Origin: Pseudarthrobacter sp. NIBRBAC000502772
GTDB lineage: Bacteria; Actinomycetota; Actinomycetes; Actinomycetales; Micrococcaceae
Assembly (NCBI RefSeq): GCF_006517235.1
Contig: NZ_CP041188.1
Coordinates: 186,001-250,000, forward strand
Direction of reading: 5' to 3'
Length of the DNA stretch: 64,000 bases
Below are positions 27,154 through 36,521 of this stretch, one piece after another (position 1 is the first letter of the stretch; each line of letters begins with the position of its first letter). Both the position numbers and the translations under genes were made by a program. The notes below the pieces were generated by a model. It did no database searches. It saw only the letters and a list, made by a program, of their open reading frames with translations, and was not told where the DNA came from.

Positions 27154-27594
27154 GTGACTGCCGACTTCTCCCTCCGCCCCAGCCTGGACACCGACGGCCC
27201 GTGGATCGCCGAGCTCCGCGCCGTCGTGATGCGTCCGGACCTTGAGCGGCTGGGCCGCTTTGACCCGGTCCGCGTCCGCGAGCGCTTCCTCAACGGGTTC
27301 CAGCCGGAGTACACCTTCGTCGTCGAGGTGCCGGGCCAGAATGCGGGCGTAATCGCTGTCCGCCCGGAGCCCGACGCCGTGTGGATCGAACACTTTTACC
27401 TGGCCCCTGAGCATCAGGGAAAGGGCCTCGGCGGCGCCGTGCTCCGGCAGGCCATGGACCGGTCCCGGGACCACCGGCCCTTCCGCCTGAACGTCCTCCA
27501 GGGAAGTGCCGCCCGGCGGCTGTATGAGCGCCATGGCTTTGAGATCGAATCGGAGGACGCTGTGGACGTTTTTATGGCGGCACCGGTCCCTTGA
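27154..27594 (+). CDS. GNAT-family N-acetyltransferase
   Basis: This 146-residue acetyltransferase shows the acetyl-CoA loop in LAPEHQGKGLGGAVLRQAM (residues about 84-102; the Q/RxxGxG/A motif) and the family's final LYERHGFE strand. The GTG start at 27154 sits 25 bases after the upstream pseudogene. The substrate is unknown. Confidence 0.85.
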   Translation: MTADFSLRPSLDTDGPWIAELRAVVMRPDLERLGRFDPVRVRERFLNGFQPEYTFVVEVPGQNAGVIAVRPEPDAVWIEHFYLAPEHQGKGLGGAVLRQAMDRSRDHRPFRLNVLQGSAARRLYERHGFEIESEDAVDVFMAAPVP

Positions 27595-27695
27595 CAGATG
27601 CCGCGTTCCTGGAGTTCCGGGACGAGGTGGCCGACGACGTCGTCCGCCTGCTCCGGAAAATGCACTCACGGCGGGTTTGGCAATAGTCTGGCCAG

Positions 27696-28322
27696 ATGGG
27701 GACAAATACCGTGAACTCCGGCGAACAGATCGACAGGCAGTCCCGCATTCTCGAAGCGGCACTGGAATTGCTGTCCCGGCACGGTATTTCAGGCGTGAGC
27801 ATGCGCGCCGTGGCTCGCGAAGCCGGCGTCGCACTGGGCCTGGTGAATTACTACTACGACGACAAGACGAGCCTGATCCGGGCGGCCCTGCACCGGGTGG
27901 ACGAGCACGACCTCCAACTGGTGGCCCAAGACTCATCGCTGGCCCCGGACGAACAGCTGCGCAAGGCCCTGCGGCGGGTTGCGGGAGCGGAATTGCTGAC
28001 CACACGGTATCTGTCCCTGCGCCTGCATCTTTGGGCCCTCGCGCAGGCCGACGAAGGCTACGCCGAGATCAATTCTGCTGCCTTCGACCGGTATCTAGAC
28101 GGGGTCGCCGCACTCGTGTCCAACGCCAAAACCGAGCTCTCCTGGGAGGAATGCCGGGAACGGGCAGCCGACATTGTCGTTATCCAAAACGGCATGTGGC
28201 TGACGTCCCTTCTTGGCGTGGACAACGCCTCCATCCAGCGGAGCATTGCCCGCACGGAACAGATCGCTTTCGCCCCGCCACGAGACAACACCAGCCACGG
28301 CACCGGGCTTCAGGAGCACTAA
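27696..28322 (+). CDS. TetR-family regulator of the choline/betaine genes (BetI-like)
   Basis: This 208-residue TetR-type repressor has its DNA-binding helices at about residues 14-58 (ILEAALELLSRHGISGVSMR, then AREAGVALGLVNYYYDDK); the last part, LGLVNYYY, resembles BetI. The ligand domain follows. It lies 99 bases upstream of betB in the same direction, with two matching operators in the gap, so choline-responsive repression of betB-betA is the natural reading. Classic BetI responds to choline; that has not been shown here. Confidence 0.88.
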   Translation: MGTNTVNSGEQIDRQSRILEAALELLSRHGISGVSMRAVAREAGVALGLVNYYYDDKTSLIRAALHRVDEHDLQLVAQDSSLAPDEQLRKALRRVAGAELLTTRYLSLRLHLWALAQADEGYAEINSAAFDRYLDGVAALVSNAKTELSWEECRERAADIVVIQNGMWLTSLLGVDNASIQRSIARTEQIAFAPPRDNTSHGTGLQEH

Positions 28323-28361
28323 AAACAGACGCCGCCAGGCGGCAACGGCTCGCCTGCAACA

Positions 28362-28400
28362 TTGAACGTTTGTTCAAAATTGCATTGAACACTTGTTCAA
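28362..28400. promoter_or_regulatory. Twin TetR operators upstream of betB
   Basis: TTGAACGTTTGTTCAA at 28362-28377 and TTGAACACTTGTTCAA at 28385-28400 share the inverted pair TTGAAC-N4-GTTCAA. Their centres are 23 bases apart and they end 20 bases before the betB start. The layout fits a pair of TetR dimers covering the bet promoter. Confidence 0.8.
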
Positions 28401-28420
28401 AGTGCACTACTCTCCTTCGT

Positions 28421-29935
28421 ATGACTTACGCCACACCAGACCATGACACAGCATCCACCCTGTTCATCAACGGCTCGTGGGAGGCGGCCGCCTCCGGCTC
28501 GGTGCGCCACATCCACAATCCCGCCGACGGCGAACTGACCGCCACAGTGTCCGAGGCTGGCCGGGAAGATGCCGAGCGTGCCATCGCTGCGGCCCGGGCG
28601 GCCTTCGACTCCGGCGTCTGGGCTTCGGTTCCGGCACCCGAGCGCGGCACTTTCCTGCTCAAGGCCGCCGCGGAACTGCGCGAACGCCGGGAAAAATTTG
28701 CTCGCGCCGAGTCACTGGACACCGGGAAGCGGATAGCCGAAAGCCGCATCGACATGGACGACATCGCCGGCTGCTTCGAATACTTTGGACGGCTGGCCGG
28801 GCAGCAGGCAGGCCGTGTGGTCGACGCCGGGGACCCCGCCGTCGTCAGCAAGATCATTTATGAGCCCGTGGGTGTCTGCGGCCTGATCACGCCGTGGAAC
28901 TACCCCCTGCTCCAGGCAGCCTGGAAGATCGCACCTGCTCTGGCCGCCGGCTGCACCTTCGTTCTTAAGCCGTCCGAGCTGACGCCGTCCACCGCCATCC
29001 TGGCCATGCAGCTGCTGCAGGATCTGGGCCTGCCGGCCGGCGTCGCCAACCTCGTCACCGGGCCCGGCGCGGAGGCGGGCGCACCGCTCTCGGAACACCC
29101 CTCCGTCGATCTCGTCTCCTTCACTGGCGGCCTGGAAACCGGAAAGCGCATCGCCGCGGCCGCAGCCGGAACGGTGAAAAAAGTGGCGCTGGAGCTCGGC
29201 GGCAAGAACCCCAACGTGGTGTTCGCCGACGCGGACTTCGACGCCGCCGTCGACAATGCCCTGAACGGGGCCTTCGTCCACTCAGGGCAGGTCTGCTCCG
29301 CCGGGGCGCGGCTGGTGGTGGAGGAATCAATCGCCGAGCGCTTCGTCGATGAGCTGGTCCGCCGTGCGCGGGAAATCCGTCTCGGAGGGCCGTTTGACGA
29401 CGACGCCGAAACCGGGCCGCTGATCTCCGGGGCGCACCGGGACAAGGTTGATGCCTACGTCCGGCGCGGCGTCCAGGAGGGGGCGCGGCTGCGGTGCGGC
29501 GGCGCCGCCCCTGAAGGGCAGCAGTACGACGCCGGTTTCTACTACCAGCCCACAGTCCTGGACCGCGTGCAGCGGGGGATGTCCGTGGTCATCGACGAGG
29601 CGTTCGGCCCGGTGGTGACGGTGGAAACGTTCCGCACAGAGGACGAAGCGGTAGCGACCGCCAACGACACCATCTACGGGCTGGCCGGCGCGGTCTGGAC
29701 CCAGGACGCCGGCAAGGCGCAGCGCGTGGCTTCCCGGCTGCGGCACGGGACGGTCTGGATCAACGACTACCACCCCTACCTCCCGCAGGCCGAGTGGGGC
29801 GGATTCGGCCAGTCCGGCGTCGGCCGCGAGCTGGGCCCCACGGGCCTGGCCGAATACCAGGAAGCCAAGCACATCTACCAGAACACCAGCCCCCAGGTGA
29901 CCGGCTGGTTCGCCGACCACGGGAAGGAGAACTAG
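28421..29935 (+). CDS. betB: Betaine-aldehyde dehydrogenase
   Basis: This 504-residue NAD(P)-dependent aldehyde dehydrogenase oxidises betaine aldehyde to glycine betaine. The general base is in VALELGGKNPNVVF and the nucleophile in FVHSGQVCSAGARL. The cofactor region reads TPWNYPLLQAAWKIAPALAA. The ATG at 28421 follows the operators directly; the protein opens MTYATPDHD. It overlaps nothing and its stop is immediately followed by the ATG of betA, so the two are cotranslated. Betaine assignment rests on the adjacent choline dehydrogenase and TetR gene. Confidence 0.9.
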   Translation: MTYATPDHDTASTLFINGSWEAAASGSVRHIHNPADGELTATVSEAGREDAERAIAAARAAFDSGVWASVPAPERGTFLLKAAAELRERREKFARAESLDTGKRIAESRIDMDDIAGCFEYFGRLAGQQAGRVVDAGDPAVVSKIIYEPVGVCGLITPWNYPLLQAAWKIAPALAAGCTFVLKPSELTPSTAILAMQLLQDLGLPAGVANLVTGPGAEAGAPLSEHPSVDLVSFTGGLETGKRIAAAAAGTVKKVALELGGKNPNVVFADADFDAAVDNALNGAFVHSGQVCSAGARLVVEESIAERFVDELVRRAREIRLGGPFDDDAETGPLISGAHRDKVDAYVRRGVQEGARLRCGGAAPEGQQYDAGFYYQPTVLDRVQRGMSVVIDEAFGPVVTVETFRTEDEAVATANDTIYGLAGAVWTQDAGKAQRVASRLRHGTVWINDYHPYLPQAEWGGFGQSGVGRELGPTGLAEYQEAKHIYQNTSPQVTGWFADHGKEN

Positions 29936-31576
29936 ATGCACTTCGACAACATCGACAACCTCACTCAGCGCGGGTTCGACTACATCGTTGTCGGCGGCGG
30001 ATCCGCGGGGGCCGCAGTCGCCGCTCGGCTGAGCGAGGATCCGGAGGTGTCCGTTGCCTTGGTGGAGGCCGGCCCGGATGACCGGAACCTTCCCGAGATC
30101 CTGCAGCTGGACCGCTGGATGGAACTGCTGGAATCCGGCTACGACTGGGACTACCCGGTGGAACCGCAGGAGAACGGCAACTCCTTCATGCGGCACGCCC
30201 GGGCGAAGGTCATGGGCGGCTGCTCCAGCCACAACTCCTGCATCGCATTCTGGGCCCCGCGCGAAGACCTGGACGAGTGGGAGTCCAAGTACGGCGCCAC
30301 CGGCTGGAACGCTGACGCCGCCTGGCCGCTCTACCGGAGGCTGGAAACCAACGAGGACGCCGGCCCGGACGCGCCGCACCATGGTGACTCAGGTCCTGTG
30401 CACCTGATGAACGTGCCTCCGGTGGATCCGGCCGGCGTCGCGCTCCTGGACGCGTGCGAACAGGCCGGGATCCCCCGCGCAAAGTTCAACACCGGAACCA
30501 CTGTGGTCAACGGCGCCAACTTTTTCCAGATCAACCGCCGCGCGGACGGCACCCGTTCCTCCAGCTCGGTGTCCTACATCCACCCCATCGTGGAGCGCGA
30601 AAACTTCACACTGCTGACCGGCCTCCGCGCCCGCCAGTTGGTGTTCGACGCGGACAAGCGCTGCACAGGCGTGGACGTGGTGGACTCGGCGTTCGGCCGG
30701 ACCCACCGGCTCTCCGCGCGCCGCGAGGTCATCCTGTCCACCGGCGCCATCGACTCGCCCAAGCTGCTGATGCTCTCCGGCATCGGCCCGGCAGCGCACC
30801 TGGCCGCGCACGGCATCGAGGTCCTGGTGGACTCCCCCGGCGTGGGCGAGCACCTGCAGGACCACCCCGAGGGCGTGGTGCAGTTCGAGGCCAGGCAGCC
30901 GATGGTCCAAACTTCGACGCAATGGTGGGAAATCGGCATCTTCACCCCCACCGAGGAGGGCCTGGACCGCCCGGACCTGATGATGCACTACGGTTCCGTC
31001 CCGTTCGACATGAACACGCTGCGGCACGGCTACCCCACCACGGAGAACGGCTTCAGCCTCACCCCGAACGTCACGCACGCCCGGTCCCGCGGCACCGTCC
31101 GGCTGCGCAGCCGCGACTTCCGCGACAAGCCCATGGTGGACCCGCGCTACTTCACGGACCCGGACGGCCACGACATGCGGGTCATGGTGGCCGGCATCCG
31201 CAAAGCCCGTGAAATCGCCGCCCAGCCGGCCATGGCCGAATGGACCGGCCGGGAACTTTCGCCCGGCGTCGAGGCCCAGACTGACGAGGAACTGCGGGAC
31301 TACATCCGCAAGACGCACAACACCGTGTACCACCCCGTAGGCACCGTCCGCATGGGCCCGGCCGACGACGGGATGTCGCCGCTCGATCCCGAGCTGCGGG
31401 TCAAGGGCGTCACCGGCCTCCGCGTCGCGGACGCCTCAGTCATGCCCGAGCATGTCACCGTCAACCCCAACATCACCGTCATGATGATCGGCGAGCGCTG
31501 CGCCGAGCTCATCCGCGCCGGACGGTCCGGCAGCATAACGCCGGATGAGGTGCAGCTCAGCGCATCCTTCGCCTAA
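29936..31576 (+). CDS. betA: Choline dehydrogenase (GMC oxidoreductase)
   Basis: This 546-residue FAD-dependent GMC oxidoreductase starts with the dinucleotide motif YIVVGGGSAGAAVAARLSED (residues about 15-34). The GMC signature GGCSSHNS follows near residue 97, and the active-site His is in HNTVYHPVGTVRMG near residue 465. It oxidises choline to betaine aldehyde, feeding BetB. The gene starts one base after the betB stop. Specificity for choline is inferred from context. Confidence 0.88.
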   Translation: MHFDNIDNLTQRGFDYIVVGGGSAGAAVAARLSEDPEVSVALVEAGPDDRNLPEILQLDRWMELLESGYDWDYPVEPQENGNSFMRHARAKVMGGCSSHNSCIAFWAPREDLDEWESKYGATGWNADAAWPLYRRLETNEDAGPDAPHHGDSGPVHLMNVPPVDPAGVALLDACEQAGIPRAKFNTGTTVVNGANFFQINRRADGTRSSSSVSYIHPIVERENFTLLTGLRARQLVFDADKRCTGVDVVDSAFGRTHRLSARREVILSTGAIDSPKLLMLSGIGPAAHLAAHGIEVLVDSPGVGEHLQDHPEGVVQFEARQPMVQTSTQWWEIGIFTPTEEGLDRPDLMMHYGSVPFDMNTLRHGYPTTENGFSLTPNVTHARSRGTVRLRSRDFRDKPMVDPRYFTDPDGHDMRVMVAGIRKAREIAAQPAMAEWTGRELSPGVEAQTDEELRDYIRKTHNTVYHPVGTVRMGPADDGMSPLDPELRVKGVTGLRVADASVMPEHVTVNPNITVMMIGERCAELIRAGRSGSITPDEVQLSASFA

Positions 31577-31700
31577 GCGCCTGCGCACAGTTGCGGGCGG
31601 AACGGCCAGCCATTCCCGGGGGTGGCACCAGGCCATTGACCTTCCCTGCCACAGGGGCGGCCGGTCATCACTATCGTGCTTTTCTGATTGAGGAGTCCAA

Positions 31701-33314
31701 ATGATGGAACCCAGCAAGAGTATTGATTCAAGCGGCATGGACGAATTCGGCTATACCCAGACCCTGGACCGGAGCATCGGCAAGTTTGCCAGTTTCGCCG
31801 CAGGCGTCAGCTACATCTCCATCCTCACCGGCGTTTTTCAACTGTTCTATTTTGGTTTTTCCATGGCCGGCCCGGCATATGCCTGGTCCTGGCCCATTGT
31901 CTTCGTCGGCCAGCTGATGGTGGCGCTGTGTTTTGCCGAGCTGGCCGGCCGCTACCCCGTTGCGGGGTCGGTCTACAACTGGGCCAAACGGCTGGCGTCC
32001 GGAACCTCGGCATGGCTGGCCGGCTGGCTGCTGCTGCTGTCCTCCATCATGGCGCTGGGGTCTGTGGCACTGGCGCTGCAGCTCACCCTGCCGCAGCTCT
32101 GGTCCGGCTTCCAGTTCGTCGGTGACGGCACCGGCCCGTACGACTTCGCCATGAACGGCGTTGTGCTGGCCACGATCATGATCACCATCTCCACCCTCAT
32201 CAACGCGTTCGGTGTGAAGCTCATGACCAGGATCAACAGCGTCGGCGTTTTCGTGGAGCTGGTCGCGGCCGTCCTGCTGATCCTCGCCCTGGGCTGGCAT
32301 GTGGTGCGCGGGCCTGAGGTCTTCTTCGACACCGCCGGTTACGGGGAAGGCCATGACCTGGGCTTCTTCGGTGTCTTCCTGATCGGCGCCATGGCCTCCG
32401 GCTATGTCATGTACGGCTTTGACACCGCCAGCTCCCTCGGGGAGGAAACCAAGGACCCCAAACGTACGGCGCCCAAGGCCATCCTGCGGGCCGTCACGGC
32501 TTCCTTCCTGCTCGGTGGCCTGATCCTGCTCTTTGGCATCCTGGCCGCGCCGGACCTCACCGATCCCAAAGTGGGCTCTGTCGATGGCGGCCTGCAGTAC
32601 ATCGTGCTTTCCGTCCTCGGCGGACCCTTCGGCAAAGCCTTCCTCGTGTGCATCGTGGTGGCCGTGGTGGTCTGCACCCTGTCCGTCCACGCGGCCGCCA
32701 TCAGGATGATGTTCGCCATGGCCCGGGACAACAACCTGCCGTTCAGCCGGCAGCTCAGCAAAGTGGATCCGGTCCGCAGAACCCCGACTGTCGCGGCCAT
32801 CGTCATCGGCGTCCTGGCCATAATGCCACTGCTCATCAACGTCATGCAGCCGGCGATTTTCACGATTTTGTCCAGCATCAGCATCGTGCTGATTTACCTG
32901 TCCTACCTCTTGGTCACCGCACCCATGCTGCGCAACCGGCTCCTGGGAACGTGGCCGGGTGATGATTCCGACGCCGGATTCAGCATGGGCAAATGGGGGC
33001 TTCCGGTGAACATCCTCGCGGTCCTGTGGGGCGGCGCCATGACGGTGAACCTGGTCTGGCCGCGCCCGGAGATCTACAACTCGGTGCCGCCGTTCGAATG
33101 GTACCTGCAGTGGGGCGGGGTGCTGTTCGTTGCCGCCGTCACCGCAGGCGGGGCCCTACTGTACCGCCTGAAGATCCGCCACCAAACGGGCGTGCTGCCC
33201 GAGCACGCCGCGTCCGTCGCAGCCCATCCGTCGTCGGGCTCCGCCCAACAAGCAGGCTTCGCCCAACAGGCATCATCGGCCGAAACCGGCGTGGAGGACG
33301 CCAAAGTCCCTTAG
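31701..33314 (+). CDS. APC-superfamily permease, possible choline/amino acid importer
   Basis: This 537-residue permease has about twelve helices and belongs to the amino acid/choline transporter (ACT) branch of the APC superfamily (GVSYISILTGVFQLFYFGFS, and SMGLGSV-like helix 3). The ATG at 31701 has GAGGAG eight bases upstream (31689-31694). It follows betA by 124 bases and very likely imports choline or betaine. The last 35 residues are Ala/Ser/Gln-rich with a short repeat (SAQQAG, FAQQAS) and are probably disordered. Confidence 0.85.
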   Translation: MMEPSKSIDSSGMDEFGYTQTLDRSIGKFASFAAGVSYISILTGVFQLFYFGFSMAGPAYAWSWPIVFVGQLMVALCFAELAGRYPVAGSVYNWAKRLASGTSAWLAGWLLLLSSIMALGSVALALQLTLPQLWSGFQFVGDGTGPYDFAMNGVVLATIMITISTLINAFGVKLMTRINSVGVFVELVAAVLLILALGWHVVRGPEVFFDTAGYGEGHDLGFFGVFLIGAMASGYVMYGFDTASSLGEETKDPKRTAPKAILRAVTASFLLGGLILLFGILAAPDLTDPKVGSVDGGLQYIVLSVLGGPFGKAFLVCIVVAVVVCTLSVHAAAIRMMFAMARDNNLPFSRQLSKVDPVRRTPTVAAIVIGVLAIMPLLINVMQPAIFTILSSISIVLIYLSYLLVTAPMLRNRLLGTWPGDDSDAGFSMGKWGLPVNILAVLWGGAMTVNLVWPRPEIYNSVPPFEWYLQWGGVLFVAAVTAGGALLYRLKIRHQTGVLPEHAASVAAHPSSGSAQQAGFAQQASSAETGVEDAKVP

Positions 33315-33401
33315 AGTCGCTGTTCCCACACCGTCAGCTGCAGCTGCACACTCCCCAAGGAAGGGCCTGCCGAACCCGCCGCCGTCGGAAGGGCCTGAAA
33401 A

Positions 33402-34025
33402 ATGAACGTGAAAACCAACATTTCCAGCCCGGCTGCACTGAACCAGGGCGCCCCCAAGCAGCCGCCGTGGACCCCGGCAGCACCAAACCCGGCAGCCCTG
33501 AACAGGTCGGCACTGGACAGGTCCGCGCTGACCGTCCTCAACCTTCCCATGCACGATCCGCGGGTCCGCCCGCTCCTCGATGAGCTGGCCGTGGAATACG
33601 ACTCCCGCTACGGCCACCTCTTTGGCCGCGGAGCTGCGGCCGACGAACTCAACCGCTACCCGGCGTCGGAATTCAAGGGACCGGGCGGTGCGCTCCTGGT
33701 GGTCCAGGAATACGGCGAGTCCATAGCCGGCGGCGCGTTCCGCCGGTACAACAACGACACCGCCGAGTTCAAGCGGATCTGGACCCACTCGGCGCACCGC
33801 CGCCGGGGCCTGGCCCGTTTCGTCCTGGCGGAGCTGGAGGCCCTGGCGGCCCGGCGGGGCTACCGTCGGGTCTTCCCGACCACCGGTCCGCGCCAGCCTG
33901 AAGCCAAGCACCTGTACCTCACATCGGGGTATGAACCGCAGTTCGACCTGGACCTGGATCCGGAGATCATCAGGTCGCTCGCGTTCACCAAGAATTTGCC
34001 AGTGCCGGTTTCACCAGGTCGGTAG
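33402..34025 (+). CDS. GNAT-family N-acetyltransferase with a low-complexity N-terminus
   Basis: This 207-residue protein ends in a GNAT domain (residues about 55-190). The acetyl-CoA loop is HRRRGLARFVLAELE, and the final strand-loop KHLYLTSGYE is typical. The first 45 residues are a Pro/Ala/Asn/Ser repeat-like tail (AALNQ, AALNR, SALDR) that is not part of the fold. Its last 15 bases overlap the convergent isomerase gene. The substrate is unknown. Confidence 0.8.
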   Translation: MNVKTNISSPAALNQGAPKQPPWTPAAPNPAALNRSALDRSALTVLNLPMHDPRVRPLLDELAVEYDSRYGHLFGRGAAADELNRYPASEFKGPGGALLVVQEYGESIAGGAFRRYNNDTAEFKRIWTHSAHRRRGLARFVLAELEALAARRGYRRVFPTTGPRQPEAKHLYLTSGYEPQFDLDLDPEIIRSLAFTKNLPVPVSPGR

Positions 34026-34709
34026 CACCGGCACCGGACCGTCAATATCAACATGTTCGGCGTCCGCGCGTGCCAGCCACTGGAGCAGGCCCTCACGGTC
34101 AGACACAACCCGCAATCCGCCGTCGCCGATGACCCACTCGTCACGCTCTTCGGTCACCAGCGTCATGCCGGGAGCGCCCTTGGCGCGCAGCGACCGCACC
34201 ACGGCTTCGAGGGCATTCAGCAGGGAATCCGGATCGGCCTCCTCGATGGTCCAGGCAGTGTCGAGGTCATGGTGATGCACCACCACCTCGGCAATCCGGA
34301 GCGCCACGATGGACGTGGCGGGGACCGCCTTGCCACTGACCTGCACTTCCGTGGCCGCGAGTTCCCCGCTGAGCCGCTGTGCCTGCTCGGCAAAGTTCCG
34401 GGCAGACTCCCGCACTTCCGCAATGAGCTCCTCGCGCGGCAGTGCGGCCAAGGTAGCGATCTCTTCGGCGCGGGCCTCCCGTGAGGCGTACAGGGGGCGT
34501 TCCTCGCCGGAGGTTGCCCAGTCGATGAGCTTCACCAGAGCACGGCCGCTGGATGCGACGTGGGCAATGACATCGGCCCGGCTCCACCCTTCGCACAGCG
34601 AGGCCACGGTCATCTCGTCGTCGGCAAGGGACTCAACGGTGGCCAGGAACATGTCCGTTTCCCTGCCGAGGCGGGACAGGTCCGAGTAAAGGCGTGCAGG
34701 GTTGATCAT
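34011..34709 (-). CDS. Mycothiol-dependent maleylpyruvate isomerase family protein
   Basis: This 232-residue protein has the DinB-like four-helix bundle of the mycothiol-dependent isomerase family (TIGR03083 type). The metal-binding histidines are in SRADVIAHVASS (about His50) and IAEVVVHHHDLD (about 143). Mycothiol is the thiol of actinobacteria, which supports the taxon. True maleylpyruvate isomerase activity would need gentisate genes nearby and none are present, so the reaction is unknown. Confidence 0.8.
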   Translation of the reverse strand: MINPARLYSDLSRLGRETDMFLATVESLADDEMTVASLCEGWSRADVIAHVASSGRALVKLIDWATSGEERPLYASREARAEEIATLAALPREELIAEVRESARNFAEQAQRLSGELAATEVQVSGKAVPATSIVALRIAEVVVHHHDLDTAWTIEEADPDSLLNALEAVVRSLRAKGAPGMTLVTEERDEWVIGDGGLRVVSDREGLLQWLARADAEHVDIDGPVPVLPTW

Positions 34710-34991
34710 TTTGCCAGCCTACCCATGAGCCAGTTTCCAAACCACTGTTCCAGCCCGCCGTTCCATATCCAGATCGTCTGGACTGAGACGGGCAGAACTG
34801 CCGAGGGCCCGTTTCCGCAAAACAGCCGTTTGAGACCAACAGCATATGGATACCCCCCGGGCGGAAAGCCGGGCATTCCCCTCATATGTCGCGCGTCACA
34901 CCTCTGTCAGGCTGGAAGCACTCGGAGGTCGGCCCCTCGGATTCTCCCGGTGCCGCAGGCCTCCACTTAAGTCAGAGAGGACTTGGGGACC
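34710..34991. promoter_or_regulatory. Upstream region of the benK-type importer
   Basis: The 282-base gap contains the palindrome CCAGATCGTCTGG at 34769-34781. A weak ribosome site (GGGG) precedes the importer's ATG at 34992. Promoters for both divergent genes should lie here; none was assigned. Confidence 0.35.
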
Positions 34992-36377
34992 ATGTCACAA
35001 CCGCACGCCGTTACAGCCGAAAATCCACAAAAGGAGGCGCGCACTGCCAACTGGGTGGCCTTCATCATCTGCACAGCCCTCCTGTTCGACGGCTACGATC
35101 TCGTCATTTACGGCACCGTCCTGCCAGGGCTGCTCGCAGACCCGGGCCAGATCGGAGCGTTTGATGCAGTCACCGCCGGGCTCCTCGGATCCTGGGCCCT
35201 CATCGGGGTACTTGTGGGCTCACTGGTTTGCGGCGCTGTCGGCGACTTCTTCGGCCGGCGCCGGCTGATGCTCCTGGGCATAGCCTGGTTCTCCGTCGGC
35301 ATGTTCGCCACAGCCTTTGCCACCACCGTTCCGGCCTTCGGCGCCCTGCGGTTTGCGACCGGACTCGGCCTCGGAATAGTTATCGCCAGCGCAGGTGCCA
35401 CCATGGCCGAATTCGCACCCGCGGGAAAGCGGCAGTTCTACAACGCCATTGTGTATTCGGGCATCCCGGCGGGCGGCGTCCTGGCCTCCATCCTGGGCAT
35501 TCTTTTCCTCGACAGCATCGGTTGGCGCGGGCTGTTCATCATCGGCTCACTGCCGCTGGTCGTTCTCCTGCCTATTGCCTGGCGCAAGCTCCCTGAATCA
35601 CCGCGGTGGCTGCTGTCCCGGGGCCGCGAACAGGAGGCCCTCGCCGCCGCACAACGTACCGGAGTTCCGCTCATCGAAGAGCGAGTCATCCTCGAGGTCG
35701 GCGCCGCGCCGCAGAAATCAGGGTTTGCAGCCGTATTTTCCCGCCAGTTCGCCGTAGCGTCCATCCTGCTGGGCCTGATGTCCTTCTGCGGTCTGCTGCT
35801 GACATACGGACTCAACACATGGTTGCCCAAAATCATGGAGGGCTACGGCTACGGGCGGACATACTCCCTGTTCTTCCCGCTGGCACTGAACCTCGGCGCA
35901 GTGGCGGGCGGCCTGCTCGCATCCCGCCTGGCGGACAAGAGCGGCCCCCAGCGGGTCATCGCGGCCACCTTCGCGCTGGCGACCATTTCCCTGGCACTCA
36001 TGACCTTCAACTTTCCGCTGCCATTGCTTTTTGCTTTCATCGCCCTTGCAGGCGTGGGAACGCTGGGAACCCAGGTATTGATCTACGGGTTCCAGTCCAA
36101 CTACTTCACCACCAACGCCCGAGCCGCGGGTGTTGCTTGGTGCGCCAGCGTGGGGCGGCTTGGCGGGGTACTCGGTCCCATCATCGGCGGGTGGCTGGCC
36201 GCCGCGGGCATCGGCGGATCCACGGCCTTCTACCTTTACGGGGCCGTGGCCCTGGTTGGCGCTCTGGTCACCGTCATGGTGCCCCGCCAGCGCAAGTTGG
36301 AGGAGGCAGAGCACAAAGTGGAGGAGATCGCAGAAGGACAGGCAGAAAAAGGCATTCCTGCTGCACAGCTCAAATAG
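34992..36377 (+). CDS. benK: Aromatic acid:H+ symporter (BenK type, MFS/AAHS)
   Basis: This 461-residue MFS protein has twelve predicted helices. The first helix carries the AAHS signature DGYDLVIYGTVLPGLL, and the helix 2-3 loop is GDFFGRRRLML. This family imports benzoate, protocatechuate and related acids by proton symport. It heads the plus-strand half of the benzoate cluster, 144 bases before catR. The ATG at 34992 is chosen over a TTG at 34983; GAGAGG lies at 34975-34980. Benzoate is inferred from context. Confidence 0.85.
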   Translation: MSQPHAVTAENPQKEARTANWVAFIICTALLFDGYDLVIYGTVLPGLLADPGQIGAFDAVTAGLLGSWALIGVLVGSLVCGAVGDFFGRRRLMLLGIAWFSVGMFATAFATTVPAFGALRFATGLGLGIVIASAGATMAEFAPAGKRQFYNAIVYSGIPAGGVLASILGILFLDSIGWRGLFIIGSLPLVVLLPIAWRKLPESPRWLLSRGREQEALAAAQRTGVPLIEERVILEVGAAPQKSGFAAVFSRQFAVASILLGLMSFCGLLLTYGLNTWLPKIMEGYGYGRTYSLFFPLALNLGAVAGGLLASRLADKSGPQRVIAATFALATISLALMTFNFPLPLLFAFIALAGVGTLGTQVLIYGFQSNYFTTNARAAGVAWCASVGRLGGVLGPIIGGWLAAAGIGGSTAFYLYGAVALVGALVTVMVPRQRKLEEAEHKVEEIAEGQAEKGIPAAQLK

Positions 36378-36521
36378 CCCGCCGTCTGCCCACAATCCAC
36401 CGTCGCGCCGGCAACATTACGCCTGCAAAATATCCTAGTAGGGCTTATTATGGTTATTCTGTGAATCAATTTAGAGTCCCCGGCAGCATCGGGGGCCGGT
36501 TAGCCGAAGGACGGGACCATC
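36378..36521. promoter_or_regulatory. AT-rich promoter region of catR-catB-catC
   Basis: This 144-base gap is much richer in A and T than its surroundings (about 36415-36475). Because catR lies in the same direction as catB and overlaps it, this is the only promoter region available for all three genes, and CatR sites should be here. The element CCTAGTAGG (36434-36442) is a small dyad; no operator can be proven by eye. Confidence 0.45.

Noticed and set aside
34011..34709. Gentisate-pathway maleylpyruvate isomerase
   Set aside because: The family match is good, but no gentisate dioxygenase or fumarylpyruvate hydrolase is nearby, so the specific reaction is not claimed.
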